From contig CP092869.1 in assembly GCA_030710605.1 (NCBI GenBank), positions 12,921,425 to 12,985,424 on the forward strand: a stretch of DNA of 64,000 nucleotides, read 5' to 3'. Below, piece by piece: positions 22,378 to 33,648 of this stretch. The stretch's first letter is position 1; the number at the start of each line of letters is the position of its first letter. The stretch comes from Cordylochernes scorpioides (taxonomy: Eukaryota > Arthropoda > Arachnida > Pseudoscorpiones > Chernetidae). The notes beneath the pieces were generated by a model that worked only from the letters and a program-made list of their open reading frames with translations, was not told the DNA's origin and searched no databases. The position numbers and the translations under genes were made by a program.

Positions 22378-22841
22378 TGGTATCACAGGGGCCATGCTAA
22401 TCTTCTCTGTATCGTTCCTATTGTAGTAGATGTACCGCCGAACTGGTATCACAGGGGCCATGCTAAACTTCTCTATATCGTTCCTATTGTAGTAGTTGTA
22501 CCGCCGAACTGGTATCACAGGAGCCATGCTAATCTTTTCTGTATCCTTCCTATTGTAGTATTTGTACCACCGAACTGGTATCACAGGGGCCATGCTAATA
22601 TTCTCTGTATCGTTCCTATTGTAGTAGTTGTACCGCCGAACTGGTATCACAGGGGCCATGCTAATATTCTCTGTGTATCGTTCCTATTGTAGTAGTTGTA
22701 CCGCCGAACTGGTATCACAGGGGCCATGCTAATCTTCTCTGTATCCTTCCTATTGTAGTAGTTGTACCGCCGAACTGGTATCACAGGGGCCATACTAATC
22801 TTCTCTGTATTCTTCCTATTGTAGTAGTTGTGCCGCCGAAC
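22371..22841 (-). repeat. 66-bp tandem array derived from the U6 5' half
   Basis: The marker gccgaac (minus GTTCGGC) recurs at 22371, 22437, 22503, 22569, 22635, 22703, 22769 and 22835, a 66-bp period with one 68-bp unit. Each unit, on the minus strand, carries GTTCGGCGGTACAACTACTA, CAATAGGAACGATACAGAGA and AGATTAGCATGGCCCCTG, then TGATACCA before the next unit. The copied part stops inside the U6 internal stem-loop. The array joins directly to the U6 pseudogene at its 3' side. Confidence 0.9.
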
Positions 22842-23200
22842 AAGCGGTGGTCCATAGTCTTGCGCCAATTTGATGGAAGAGGTCACCATTCGTTTTATAG
22901 ATCAATATTCTCCTGGCAAAATTCCCATCTAGATTATATTTTGTCTTGAGAGTGTAGTTGTAGAGTGTAGCACTCTTGTGTGCTATCCCGATGTCGGTGG
23001 CGGGAGGGACCACCGAGGGAGGTGACCGCCGGCAACCTGACGCCCTGAGACAGCTCCCATTACTACGTCCCTTGTCGCTCATTTCTCACCGCCCGCCGCT
23101 AACTCAGTAACTTGAAGCCAGTCATTTGTTGACTGGTCACCCGAGAATTCCTTGTTATTCTATTCGTAACCAGTTACTTTTCTCTCTATTTGTATACGTT
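22842..23200. other. GC-rich spacer between opposed U6-like arrays
   Basis: Higher GC than its surroundings (cggtggcgggagggaccacc, then accgcccgccgct). A minus-strand open frame of 88 codons (22816-23082) starts at ATG and crosses into the array. It has no recognised domain and may be chance. Confidence 0.4.
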
Positions 23201-23341
23201 TGTTCGGCAGTACAATTACTACATATTGTAGGAACGATACCGAGAAGATTAGCATGGCCCCTGTGATACTAGTTCAGCGGTACAACTACTACAATAGGAA
23301 CGATACAGAGAAGATGATTAGCATGGCCCCTGTGAGACTAG
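23201..23341 (+). repeat. Two U6-derived units in opposite orientation
   Basis: Plus-strand copies read GTTCGGCAGTACAATTACTA, GGAACGATACCGAGAAGATT and AGCATGGCCCCTGTGATACT, then a second unit with GAAGATGATTAGCATGG. They face the minus-strand array about 360 bp away, so the locus is a large inverted arrangement of U6 5' halves. Confidence 0.85.
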
Positions 23342-24660
23342 AAAGTCTAGTCAATAACGGAATCGTCAATTGTGATTCGATAAACTCTAGTCACTTCAGC
23401 GTCAACACTAGGCAAGTCTGGGGGATTCCCCAGTGTGAAGTGTCCAACCCAGTTATAAAAATGAGATTGCTCCAGTTTCTATGAAAGCGTGTCTAACAAG
23501 CGCCATTAAAGGACAGAGCTATCAATTATAGAACGACAAGAGGCAGAAAGAAGGACACTATACCCAATTGGCCAGGTGTAACCTTGCCGTATCCTGACTC
23601 AATCATCGGCTATGCACCACAGAAACTTGCTAATGGCCACCTCTTTTTTCCCCCAACTTTCTTTTTTAACTTTCTTTTTCTCAGTAATACCAATGCCACT
23701 TCTTTCATTATTCACATTACTAATCTCTTAATTCATGTTTCATTCCCTGAGTTTATTCTTCTACTGAATGTGGTCAAGTCTAGAGTTGTTTAATTTGAAA
23801 AAGAAAAAATCGCTTTCAATAATTTCATTTCTCTTTGGTGCATATAAATTCTACAAGGCCGCAGTCACCGTTCGGAGGAGATTAATAGAATCGCTGAATG
23901 TCGTGGTCCATTTGGATGAGGAAAGCGAAGACTAAAACGCGGCTGATTCCACACTAACCTTTTCAATGATACGCTAACCTATTGCACGGTGGATTCTGTG
24001 GCCATTGGACATGTGTCGGACTTGGAGGCTGTTGTTGAGTTCTGTGCTGTCTGAAGTATAGAAGCTCAATCTATGCTTCTTTTTGTTGTGGATCTGTATA
24101 AGACCGGTGTGGTCTTAATAAAGCTGTATGTGTGCGTGTGTGTAATTTCATTTCGCTTATATTTCATCTGTTATAAACACATTTTCAGAGACGTCAATGA
24201 AAAACTCTGAATATGGTGACAATCTATAAGTAAAACTCCCTATAACGATCAATCTTTTCAAACCCTTTAATAAATACAAGGCGCTTTCTACATGTCAGAA
24301 AAGAAATCACACGGCACGAATTGGCGAAACCACTGGAGGATATACCACTGATGAATTAGGCCCTCCCAATATTTTACCATTGCAGTAAGAAGAAGACATT
24401 TTATGGACTTTTCAATTAGAAATCTCAGGTAGTCTTGAGGGGAAGATTTAATACTTGAAAGCTTTGGTGTATTTTAAAAGAAACCTATGGTAATCCGCCG
24501 TTTTAGAACTAATATTTACACAAGTAGATTAATAACTCTCTAAATATTGTCACTCTCCGTTATAGTATCACCTTTCATAACGAAAAAAAGGTTTATAATG
24601 AAATAGCTTTTTGAAAATAGAGCAATCCATAGATAAATCTTTAATTAAAAAGGCATATAT
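23342..24660. other. No clear gene; LTR-like signals near 24060-24150
   Basis: Mostly unique AT-rich sequence. Near 24100 ggtgtggtcttaataaagct followed by a TG-rich run could be a polyadenylation signal in an LTR or gene end. At 24325-24375 a permuted GAAA...CTGATGA motif occurs, but its flanks no longer pair. Confidence 0.35.
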
Positions 24661-24661
24661 T

Positions 24662-24862
24662 GGATCAAAATATCATTTATTTTACCAATATTTCAGTTGG
24701 CTGAACGCCAACCTTTATCAAGGTGTTATAACATTTTAACATTTTAGTTGTTGACACACTTTAAAATGTTATAACACCTTAATAAAGGTTGGCGTTCAGC
24801 CAATTGAAATATTGGTAAAATAAATGATATTTTGATCCAATATATGACTTTTTAATTAATGA
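24662..24862. repeat. Hairpin of family D terminal repeats
   Basis: Two copies of the same segment face each other: left gcatatattggatcaaaata through ggctgaacgccaaccttt, right its reverse complement ending near atatgactttt. Each copy outward reads TTGATAAAGG or TTAATAAAGG, stem GTTGGC-GTTCA-GCCAA(C/T), TGAAA. This resembles a decayed hammerhead terminus. Single copies flank the Penelope-like insertion (58965-59065 and 59318-59406). Confidence 0.7.
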
Positions 24863-25014
24863 AATAGCTATAATTTGCTCTGTAGAAGTAACTTTACAAA
24901 GCAATAACGCATCATCTATATACATAAAAAGAACACATCAAGATGCGAATGTTATCTTCACATCTATATCAAACTTCTACTGTCCTTACTGCGATTACAA
25001 AATATTGGGAGGGC

Positions 25015-25054
25015 TTGGCTCATCAATGGTGAACCCTCCCAGCGGTTTCGCCAA
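25015..25054 (-). ncRNA. Permuted hammerhead-like motif, UUGGC/GCCAA allele
   Basis: Minus strand: TTGGC, GAAA, a 19-base inner segment, TTGATGA (one change from CTGATGA), GCCAA. The flanks are complementary. The spacing of 40 bases equals the copies at 28764, 43430, 43510 and 63810. Confidence 0.45.
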
Positions 25055-25289
25055 TTTAATCTACCAGACCGCTTCTTTAGAGCTCTACTATTGTATTGCA
25101 TAATTATGCTTATATGCTACACTGAAGGGTGAAATCTTAGAAATGGTATTCAACTAAACTATGGATATATGCTTTTAGAACAGTAGAATTACATATAAAT
25201 ATTTGCATCAAGTAATGCTCTTCCACAAACAATAAGAATAAAGCCAGTTAGGCATAAATTAATACAGAGCAATAACGCGTCATCTGTAT

Positions 25290-25621
25290 TGTTGCAGCTT
25301 TGCAAGGTCATCGACCTTGGTTTCCTCCTTCTTGGTGTTATACACCGAGCGGGTTTTCATACTTAAAGCAAATAAAGTAAAGTAAATAAATTACCTTTTA
25401 AAGTTATTGTGTTTATTTATTCTTCCTCGTAGGTCGTGATCCTGAGTCTAGGTCCTCTCTCGCTCCAATAACCAATCAAGATATATGTACAATAACAATA
25501 TTACAAAAGGAATGAAACTATAAAAAGGAATGATACCCTAGTATATAATCTGTTTTAAATAAATATTAAATATCAAAGAAAATTTTGAATACATGTAAGG
25601 CGCATTAAAATTGATGCAACA
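25290..25621. mobile_element. Solo LTR (family L2), copy 2
   Basis: A 332-bp copy begins TGTTGCAGC and ends GATGCAACA. A short deletion removes the accaagt after the first bases. No target duplication is visible, so it may have been rearranged. Confidence 0.6.
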
Positions 25622-26125
25622 CCATGAATATTTACATCGAGCAATGCTCTTTCGCAAACAATAAGGACAAGACCAGCTAAGCATAAATTAATACAAAGCA
25701 ATAACGCGTCATCTATATATACAGAAAATGAAAACATTAAGAACGCGAATGTTTCTTTCAGACATACTATATCAAACTTTTCCTGTCTTTAGTGCTTTTA
25801 GGAGTACAATGCTCTTCCGCAAACAATAAGGACAAGGCCAGTTAGGCATAAATTAATACAAAGCAATAACACGCCATCTATGTATACAGAAAATGAAAAC
25901 ATTAATACGCGAATGTTTCTTTCAGACATATATCAAACTTTTCCTGTCTTTAGTGCTTTTAGGAGTACAATGCTCTTCCACAAACAATAAGGACAATACC
26001 AGTTAGGCATAAATTAATACAAAGCAATAACACGCCATCTATGTATACAGAAAATGAAAACATTAATACGCGAATGTTTCTTTCAGACATATATCAAACT
26101 TCTCCTGTCCTTACTGCGATGACAA
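25622..26125. repeat. ~165-180 bp tandem repeat, 3 units
   Basis: The marker caatgctctt with cgcaaacaataaggacaa recurs near 25632, 25808 and 25970. Units include gcataaattaatacaaagca, a gtcatct segment and ctttcagacata. Diverged single copies occur at 24900-25260, 26700-26890 and 28560-28860. Confidence 0.75.
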
Positions 26126-26469
26126 AATGATTAGAGGCCTACACAGCTAGGGAGTTAGAAGCTTGCCACAAAAATCAGTGAAAGAAGGGAAAGGCTATTT
26201 ACTTATTCCGATGAAAGTTTCAATTTCAGAACACTTCCGCTGGGCTTCCCCTTTCTTCCAATATATTATGGATGCCTTCTTTTATCTTCCTCGCAGCACT
26301 GAATTTTGATGGCTACGTGCCTTTCCTTAAATGCTTCAACAATACCCTTTCATCCTATATACCCCAAACTTCCTTAGATATTAATACAAGTCTTGTACAA
26401 CTTGTATCTAAGTCGAAATTTCAGGGTTTTCATCAACAAAATAATAAATACGTTTATATTCTACAGCTA

Positions 26470-26590
26470 CGACCCTGAATAAAATCCCACATTGGGAACT
26501 TTTTAGTGAAAAAGAATTGCTTCAATGATTCCCGATTCTTTCAAAAGTTCTTATCCATTATCGAGTGTAAATAATCAAATGTAGTTTTCT
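26470..26590 (+). mobile_element. SINE family S3 fragment
   Basis: Contains ctgaataaaatcccacattg, gggaactttttagtg and attcccgattctttcaaaag, matching the S3 head-body junction. The rest is missing. Confidence 0.45.
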
Positions 26591-26885
26591 GGCTACTGTA
26601 TTATATAATACTGTATTGGGTCATTCTGCTTATATACACTACACTGAAGGATGGAATATCAGAAATGGTATTCAATCAAACTATGGACATAAGCTTTTAG
26701 GACAGTAGAATTACATATAAATATTTGCATCGAGCAATTCTCTTCCGCAAACAATAAGAACAAGACTAGTTAGGTATGCTCGCAGTAAGGATAGTAGAAG
26801 TTTGTTTTATGTGTAAAAAAAAAACATTCGTGCTTAAATGCTTTTATTTCCTATGTATAAATGGCGCGTTATTGCTTTATATATA

Positions 26886-27062
26886 CAGTTAAACCAGTCT
26901 ATAGCGCCCCCTCTTGGGACTCACCAAAATAGGATGCTATAGAGAGGGGGTGCTATAGACAGGTCACTTTTAATGTAAATCGCATCGTACTATGTTTTTG
27001 AAATCGGGCGCAATAGAGAGGGAGGCACTATTTAGAGGGGGCGCTATGGACAGGTTTAACCG
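26886..27062. mobile_element. TA-flanked MITE
   Basis: A 177-bp element flanked by TA (26884-26885 and 27063-27064). Terminal inverted repeats begin CAGTTAAACCAGTCTATAGC and end with the near reverse complement (gcgctatggacaggtttaac). The inner part keeps further copies of the ctatagagaggggg motif. Tc1/mariner-like by target site; no transposase. Confidence 0.75.
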
Positions 27063-27065
27063 TAT

Positions 27066-27270
27066 ATTAAAATGATATAAGAAAATAATATCTAATCCAA
27101 ATAACTTAATAGTGTGTGATGTTTCGGTAACAGCATTGTTACTATCATTAGACAAAAGAATAAAAAAATATATATTGTCTGATGATGGTAACAATACTGT
27201 TACCGAAACGTCAAACACTATTAATTTATTTGAATTAGGTCTTATTTTCTTGTATCTATAATCCAAATTG
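27066..27270. repeat. Inverted pair of family B elements with hammerhead-like cores
   Basis: The left copy (minus) reads CTAATGA, stem, GAAAC. The right copy (plus) reads CTGATGA (27179-27185), TGGTAACA-ATAC-TGTTACC, GAAA (27205-27208), CGTC, AAACAC. Both share the gtgtgtgatgtt or caaacactattaa segment and a common end ctaatccaaat. The pair forms a hairpin around a short AT-rich loop. Confidence 0.65.
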
Positions 27271-27285
27271 TGCTTTATCATTATA

Positions 27286-27548
27286 CACCAATACCTCGCT
27301 TTGCGTCGTTTCGTTTTGCGTTTTTTTTTCGAAGTTGCGTCGCTGCTTAATTTTTACTGATTTTCACTGTGCGTCGTTAGATTTTCGAAGTTGCGTTGTT
27401 TTGGATTCGAGTCTTTAATTTTGTTTTTCCTAAAATATGGCAACACCTTTGTTTTTGATTGCGCCTTCACATATTTTCACTTTGCGTCGTTTCAATTTGC
27501 GTCGTGTTTTTTTGGAACGTAACCCTGACGCAAAGTGAGGTATGGGTG
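27286..27548. mobile_element. TA-flanked MITE with TTTGCGTCG repeats
   Basis: A 263-bp element flanked by TA. Its terminal inverted repeats are CACCAATACCTCGCTTTGCG and the reverse (gacgcaaagtgaggtatggg). The subrepeat tttgcgtcgttt is scattered inside in both degenerate and exact forms. No open frame. Confidence 0.75.
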
Positions 27549-28194
27549 TATTAAAATGATAACACATGTTTTAGATCAGAAATAAAAATGTCGTTGGCCA
27601 AAATTTCTGAAGAAGACAGAAAAAAGTGTATTTATGTGTATTCAAAATGTGTTAAATATTAATAACCCACAATAATCATTACGGCACCTCCGCCTAACGG
27701 TATCTGCTCAGAAGAGATCAACACAATACATTAGTTGTGTATGCATTTTTAAAGGGAGATGTACCTCTGATGAGGTTACTGAGTATATTTTAAGCTCCCA
27801 GTATAAAAAAAAAAACGATCCTAGAAAAAAGTTAAAGGAAAATTTTTCAGGGCCAGATTTTTTTTTCTAAATAAAAACGTTCGATAAAAAAGGGTCAGCC
27901 GTAATTTTTGGGGTTTCTCCTTGTCTACGGGAAAGTGTCGGTAAATTAAAAGCATAATTGAAATATGAAAAATAGTAAAAAAGTGAATTTGTACTTGGAT
28001 AAGGTGGTTCAAAATCACATTAATAGGTACCGCTCAGCAAGAGCAACCTAGTTCATGATAATTGAAACAGTGAATAATATGTGAAGGTTATTGACATATT
28101 AGACAAATTTTAACGCGGGATTCAATCCCGGTTCATAACTGTCGGGAATCGAGCTGGATAAGGTGGATACATTAAAAAAAAGGCATTCTTTCCT

Positions 28195-28350
28195 TCCAAA
28201 CGTGTACATTGTTAACTTTTCTTGATTAATCAAGAAACGGTATTTGGTCAATTCTTGAATAAAAATCAACAATTGGTTTAAATTTATTCCGATAGATGTC
28301 ACAAAGCCATCAGCAAATTTTCGTTGCACGATTAGGAAAATGCCTTTTTA
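28195..28350 (+). mobile_element. Family A repeat, fragment
   Basis: Matches family A from ttaacttttcttgattaatc through gatagatgtcacaaagccat to cacgattaggaaaatgcctt. The hammerhead part is missing. A further family A end (tacttggataaggtg) lies nearby at 27990. Confidence 0.6.
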
Positions 28351-28763
28351 TTTGATAATTGAAATAGTCAAAATTAATTATTTTTTAGAGTCAAAGTTTG
28401 AATTTTCAGACAAAAGATCGTTTATTTTCGTTAGAATACTTGTCGAATTCAAACACAATGTAAGACCATTCTGATGATAGAAAACTTCGATTTTAATCTT
28501 TCCAGTTTTGATTGGAATTTTGTTGATAGGATATTGATCTATGAAAAGAAATATCTATAGCATACCTATCTGGTCTTGTCCTTATTGTTTACGGAAGAGC
28601 ATTGTTCGATGCAAATATTTATATGTGAGTCTATTGTCCTAAAAGATTATGTCTATAGTTTGCTTGAAAACCATTTCTAAGATTCCACCCTTCAGTGTAG
28701 CATATATAAGCAGAATGATCCAATACAGTATTAGATCTCTAAGAAGCAGTCTGGTAGATTGAA

Positions 28764-28803
28764 TTGGCGAAATTGCTGGGAGGGTTCACCACTGATGAGC
28801 CAA
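28764..28803 (+). ncRNA. Permuted hammerhead-like motif, UUGGC/GCCAA allele
   Basis: TTGGC (28764-28768), GAAA (28769-28772), CTGATGA (28792-28798), GCCAA (28799-28803). Both core boxes are intact and the flanks pair perfectly. Compared with the CTGGC/GCCAG copies, the outer pair changed on both sides together. Downstream gcccttcc could also pair with the inner gggaggg. Confidence 0.5.
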
Positions 28804-28899
28804 GCCCTTCCAATATTTTTTTTATCGCAGTAAGGACAGTGGAAATTTTTGTTTTATGTGTAAAAGAAACATTCGTGATTTAATGGTTTTATTTCCTAT

Positions 28900-30080
28900 A
28901 AAAAGAAATATCACATGTCTCGTCCAAATAGAAGCCAAAACTAGCAGAATCGGAGGATCGGTGACAAAGAGACAACTCCAGCTGTGGCAAATTCCGAAGG
29001 CCCATTAGGGAACCATGTTTTCGAGCTAATGGCCCTCGTCAGTCTCGGTCGGTCTTTGATATCATGAGATCCACAAGGAATTCATGAAATCTTCAGAAAT
29101 TTCCAAAGAGATGTTTAGCTGACAGTGTGAATAGACCAATTCAATGACCGAAATTTTGATGAAAATTTTGCTGGGAGGATATTGATCTAAAAAAATAAAT
29201 ATTACCTGTCTAGTCCAAATAGAAGCCAAAACTAGCAAATTAAGAGAGTTGGGGGATCAGTGACAAAGCCACAACTCCAGCTGTGGCAAATTCTGAAGGC
29301 CCATTAGGGAACCAAGTTTTCTAGCTAATGGCACTCGTCACTCCAGGGTAGGCTTTGATATCATGAGATCCGCTAGGAATTCACTAAATCTCCAGAAATT
29401 TCCAAAGAGATGTTTAGCTGGCAGTGTGGATGACCAATTCAATAGCCGAAATATTGATGGAAATTTAGCTGGAAGGATATTTGTTTATAAAAATAGATAT
29501 TATCTGTCTAGTCCAAATAGAATCCAAAACTAGCAAATTAAGAGAGTTGGGGGATCGGTGACAAAGCTACAACTCCAGCTGTGGCAAATTCTGAAGGCCC
29601 ATTAGGGAACCAAGTTTTCTAGCTAATGGCACTCGTCAGTCCAGGGTAGATTTTGATATCATGAGATCCGCTAGGAATTCACTAAATCTCCAGAAATTGC
29701 CAAAGAGATGTTTATCTGGCAGTGTGGATAGAACAATTCAATGGCCGAAATATTGATGGAAATTATGCTGGGAAGATATTTGTTTATAAAAATAGATATT
29801 ATCTGTCTAGTCCAAATAGAAGCCAAAACTAGCAAACTAAGAGAGTTGGGAGGTCGATGACAAAGCTACAACTCCAGCTGTGGCAAATTCCGAAGGCCCA
29901 TTAGGGAACCATGTTTTCAGGCTAATGGCCCTCATCAGTCTCGGTCAGGCTTTGATTTCATAAGGTCTACAAGGGATTCATGAAATCTTTATAATTTGCT
30001 AAAGAGATGTTTAGCTGGCAGTTGTGACTAGTACAATTCAATGGCCGAAATCTTGATGGAAATTTTGACAGGGGGGGATA
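28900..30080 (-). repeat. ~295-bp tandem repeat (family E), 4 units with hammerhead-like cores
   Basis: The marker gtccaaatag starts units near 28922, 29213, 29511 and 29810. On the minus strand each unit holds a core: units 1 and 4 read CTGACGA or CTGATGA, GGGC-CATTA-GC(T/C)(C/T), GAAAAC, ATG, GTTC. Units 2 and 3 have GTGACGA. A stem III AAC-ATG-GTT can form. Stem I is not convincing. The segment ccattagc can instead pair with downstream ctaatggg. Confidence 0.75.
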
Positions 30081-30084
30081 GTAA

Positions 30085-30187
30085 TCTATAAAAAGAAAGG
30101 TCATTTCTCCTGTCAAAGGAGACGCAAAAACTTTGCGCCATCTTTTTTTCTCTATTTTGACGGGAGATGACCTTTCATTTTATAGAT
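30085..30187. repeat. Short inverted repeat
   Basis: ctataaaaagaaaggtcatt with tctcctgtcaaa pairs with ttgacgggagatgacctttc plus attttatag around a central gcgcaaa...tttgcgc hairpin. A related single copy lies at 51110-51170. Confidence 0.6.
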
Positions 30188-30240
30188 ATCCCAGTAGCAT
30201 TATAGATGTTTAGATGCTGAAACCAACATATGGGACCTTA

Positions 30241-30601
30241 ACTCCGCCTTTGCCGGTCCCAAGCCCGGATGAAAAAGGAGGAGGGGGAGCAGTAACAAGC
30301 TGACTAAAATACCTGGGCTCAGCTGGCCTGGCTGATAGTACGCTGTAAGGGCTCCTGATCCAGGGATACATGATGAGCAGTGTTTGTACTCCATGTTAGG
30401 AGCGGCTGCACATGGTGTTTGTTCTTCATGTCAGAGGCGGCCATTTCTTTTAGAGCTAAGTCGGCCTGCCACTGAGTAGTGCTCCCAGTCTTAATGACAA
30501 AGGCAGATGCATTTTACTTCACCCAGTCATGATGGTTGTCAAGCTTTACAAGCTTGATACCCTAATATGATTGAGTGGAGATAGGAAAGAAGAAGAAGAA
30601 G
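30241..30601 (+). mobile_element. Short retroelement (family S2), full-length copy
   Basis: A 361-bp copy begins actccgcctttgccggtccc and ends with a GAAGAAGAA tail. It is flanked by a 15-bp duplication ACATATGGGACCTTA (30226-30240 and 30602-30616, one mismatch). The last 60 bases (caagctttacaagcttgata, then ttgagtggagata) match the 3' end of the LINE at 12997-13579, including that LINE's last codons. No Pol III boxes were recognised in the head. It behaves as a LINE-tailed SINE or an internally deleted LINE. Confidence 0.8.
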
Positions 30602-31528
30602 ACATATGGAACCTTACAGATAGCCTAAGTACCATTCAGCATAAATATACAGAATATCCATATTGGCAACCAACGATCAGAATAATCTATTAATTGAAGA
30701 ATGATTCTCATTATAAAAGAAAGATCTATTTGCAATTGATTCATACCCATTAAGCATATGTGAGGTAACTGATAAAATGACAAAAAAAAAAAACGTGAAA
30801 TCTAAGCCCTCCATCTAATGCCTAACTGACCTACAATAATAATAATTTAAAAGAAAACGTTTTTTAAGCATAAATGGTTTATAAATTGGGAAATTTCCTT
30901 CTTTCTCTCACCATTGGTGAAGAAATTGAAAAGAAACACAAAATCCTAAATAAATAGTCAACAATTTTTCAAATTTTCCAAACTGGATATATGAGGTCAC
31001 TCAAGTTTATAGGCTAAAATATCAAGATATTTCCAACATGTACCAATTACAATTAAACTTAAACTATATATACAACATTAACGGCACAGCTAAAGAGCTC
31101 TCGCGTAAAGCTATATTTAGGAAGAAGGTCTAATTCGTCAGGGGAAAGAAGTCCGACCACACCCCTGGACCCTTGGAATATTTGACCAAATTCTGGTCCA
31201 AGGTGACTAACATGGCAACGGCACCTATTTTCCAGTGAAGAGTAACAACAACCATTTTTATGTTTTGTCTTTAAGATGAAATTTACCTTTTTAAATGGAT
31301 GTCCCATGATAGGGCCTGCAGCAAATAGACATGGCTGTGGAATTTGATCTAGGGTGTCTATTTACTTGAGTCACTACTCTCTTAGCTCTGGGTTTGAGAG
31401 CATCTTCAGTGACTACTGATTTCCTCAAGTATAGACATCGAGGAATTGGAAGAGAATTGAGGAGTTTTTCCTTGGAAACGTTCTAACAAGAGATATACGT
31501 TTGTGGAATTATTAATTTAAAAAAAGGA

Positions 31529-31800
31529 AGGGGGGTCGGTAGAAGGATGCTCTAAACCGTTGGTTTTCGACCGCTACGACCCGGGATCGATTCCTGCATT
31601 GGACACTTTTTTTCTGATTAAAAAAAAAATGCTCCAATGGCCCCCGATTCTTGCAAAAATCAAAGTCCATCAGCGAGTGCAAGTAACAAAACGTGGCTTT
31701 GACACATTTGTAAGTGCAAATGTCGAACTGCTTTTCAGATGTGTAGACATGTGGTGCACTTACAGTAAAAGCAGGCACCAACTTCTACCCACCAAATTTG
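31529..31800 (+). mobile_element. tRNA-derived SINE (family S3), copy 2
   Basis: Head-like gtcggtagaaggatgctcta and cccgggatcgattcctgcat (B-box-like) precede cactttttttctgatta. The S3 body follows (aatggcccccgattcttgca, then atgtgtagacatgtggtgca, then caccaacttctacccacc). Confidence 0.6.
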
Positions 31801-31899
31801 CATATTTAGCTAAAATAACAAAATTTAAATAATCGGCGCGAACAAAATCTCTATAGTTCAATGAATAGAAGTTTATCTTTCTTTTTTTTTTTTTTTTGC

Positions 31900-32000
31900 T
31901 TATCCCTAGTACACGTGGTACAGGCCATGATAATCATGCTGGGTAGTTAGCGACTGCTTTTACTGTAAGCGCACCGCATGTCTACACATATGAAAAGCAG
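31900..32000 (-). mobile_element. SINE family S3 tail fragment
   Basis: Reverse complement of the S3 tail: tagtacacgtggtacaggcc, atgataatcatgctgggtag, then aagcgcaccgcatgtctaca. A plus-strand tail fragment occurs at 32520-32612. Confidence 0.6.
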
Positions 32001-32059
32001 CTTATCTTTCATGATATTCTCTAGCCTAAATGGCTATTTGATTATTTTTAATTTAGCAA

Positions 32060-32240
32060 TAAAATACAGAAAAGTTTTTATTTGTTAAACAAACTGATTT
32101 CTCACTCCTTCGCAATGTACCAATGCATCCATGTCTGTATATAAAAGAGAGTTGAAATGTCATGTGAAGACCTCTTAACTAGTGTGTCATTTGGAGACGT
32201 TTAAAGCGCTCTCTGTACTTCGTTTCTGCATACTGATTCT
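32060..32240 (+). mobile_element. Family L1 LTR fragment, decayed
   Basis: Contains accaatgcatccatgtctgt, atataaaagagagttgaaat and ggagacgtttaaagcgctct, which match the middle of the L1 LTR with many changes. Both ends are lost. Confidence 0.55.
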
Positions 32241-32689
32241 TGGCCAAGTATTTAATGTACAAATTCTGGATAAGCATCGATTTTAATTATGACTACAACA
32301 TGGAGTTTGAATCACTTTTAGAGGCTTATGTCTAATGTATATAAATGGTGTAAATATATAATCTCTCAATGTCTCTATATTCATCTTTACTTGCTAAACT
32401 GAAACTTCATGTAAAACTGACTTTGTGTATATAGCTATGGATATTTTCATATGTATATACTTTTATGTAAAGAATGCTATGTAGTTAATAGTAATGTATG
32501 AATGAAGAGTTTTAAAACTGATTCTTAGACATGTGGATCCCTTACAGTAAAAGCAGTCGCCAACTTCTACCCACCATGATTATCATGGCCTGTACCACGT
32601 ATACTAGGAATGATAAAAAAAAACTGATACTTTGGCATGTCAGTCTACCAACGCTGGAGAATTAAAGATATAACTATGACTTTTAATAT

Positions 32690-33380
32690 ATGTTATCATG
32701 TAATGTGAATCTCCTGTTGTTGTTGTGTCTAATGAAGAGCCTCAGATGTCTCCATACATCTCTATCACAGCAGCAGCAATGTACTCTATCTTGGGTGTGT
32801 AAAGCTGCTGCTCTGGGTCCATGTCAATTTTCTGTTGTTGTTGTGTCCAATGAAGAGCCTCAGATGTCTCCATACATCTCTATCACAGCAGCAGCAATGT
32901 ACTTTATCTTGGGTGTGTAAAGCTGCTACTCTGGGTCCATGTCAATTTTCTGTTGTTGTTGTCGTGTCCAATGAAGAGCCTCAGATATCTCCATACATCT
33001 CTATCACAGCAACGCCCTCTATCTTGGGTGTGTAAATCTGCTGCTCTGGGTCCATGACAATTTTCTGTTGTTGTCGTGTCAAATGAAGAGCCTCAGATAT
33101 CTCCATACATCTCTATCACAGCAGTCAAAATGTCCTCTATCTTGGGTGTGTAAAGCTGCTGTTCTGGGTCCATGTCAATTTTCTGTTGTTGTCGTGTCAA
33201 ATGAAGAGCCTCAGATTTCTCCATACATCTCTATCACAGCAGTTGCAATGTTCTCAATCTTGGATGTGTAAAGCTGCTGTTCTGGGTCCATGTCAATTTT
33301 CTGTTGTTGTCGTGTCAAATGAAGAGCCTCAGATTTCTCCATACATCTCTATCACAGCAGTTGCAATGTATTGCTGCTGC
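32690..33380 (-). repeat. 118-bp minisatellite block 2 (about 6 units)
   Basis: The same unit as at 20465 and 51190, here with CAG-rich variants (gctgctgctgtgata on the minus strand) on one side and tttgactgctg or gcaactgctg variants on the other. Both ends are abrupt, and the conserved lead seen at the other two blocks is missing. Confidence 0.85.
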
Positions 33381-33397
33381 TGTGATATTTCCTGTGT

Positions 33398-33648
33398 GTG
33401 TATGAATTAAACAAGGCAACAGGTCTTTGGAGATGAGTTTCTTTTTATTTTTATTACAATCTCAAGATTTCAGGCATTATCACCCTTCTACAGAAGTACT
33501 AAAATGAACAATGAAAAAATGACATTTCATTATTATTCATTTTTGTACTCCTGTAGAAGGGTGATAATGCCTGAAAACTTGAGATTACAATAAAAATGAA
33601 TAGAAACTCATCTCCAGAGACCTGTTGCCTTATTTAATTAATAATTTA
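33398..33648. repeat. Hairpin (family C inverted pair)
   Basis: Left aacaaggcaacaggtctttg through acaatctcaagatttcaggc and right its reverse complement around a short loop with tcattattattc. Each arm read outward contains CTGTAGAAGGGTGATAATGC then CTGAAAACTTGAG. This is hammerhead-like, but the core is CUGUAGA and not CUGANGA. Single copies lie at 2210-2260, 6264-6330, 11600-11640, 13910-13990, 37200-37290 and 37860-37915. Confidence 0.7.

Noticed and set aside
22309-22692. Long repetitive frames with a PPNWYHRGHAN motif
   Set aside because: They are translations of the U6-derived 66-bp array, whose period is a multiple of three; the RNA homology explains the sequence.
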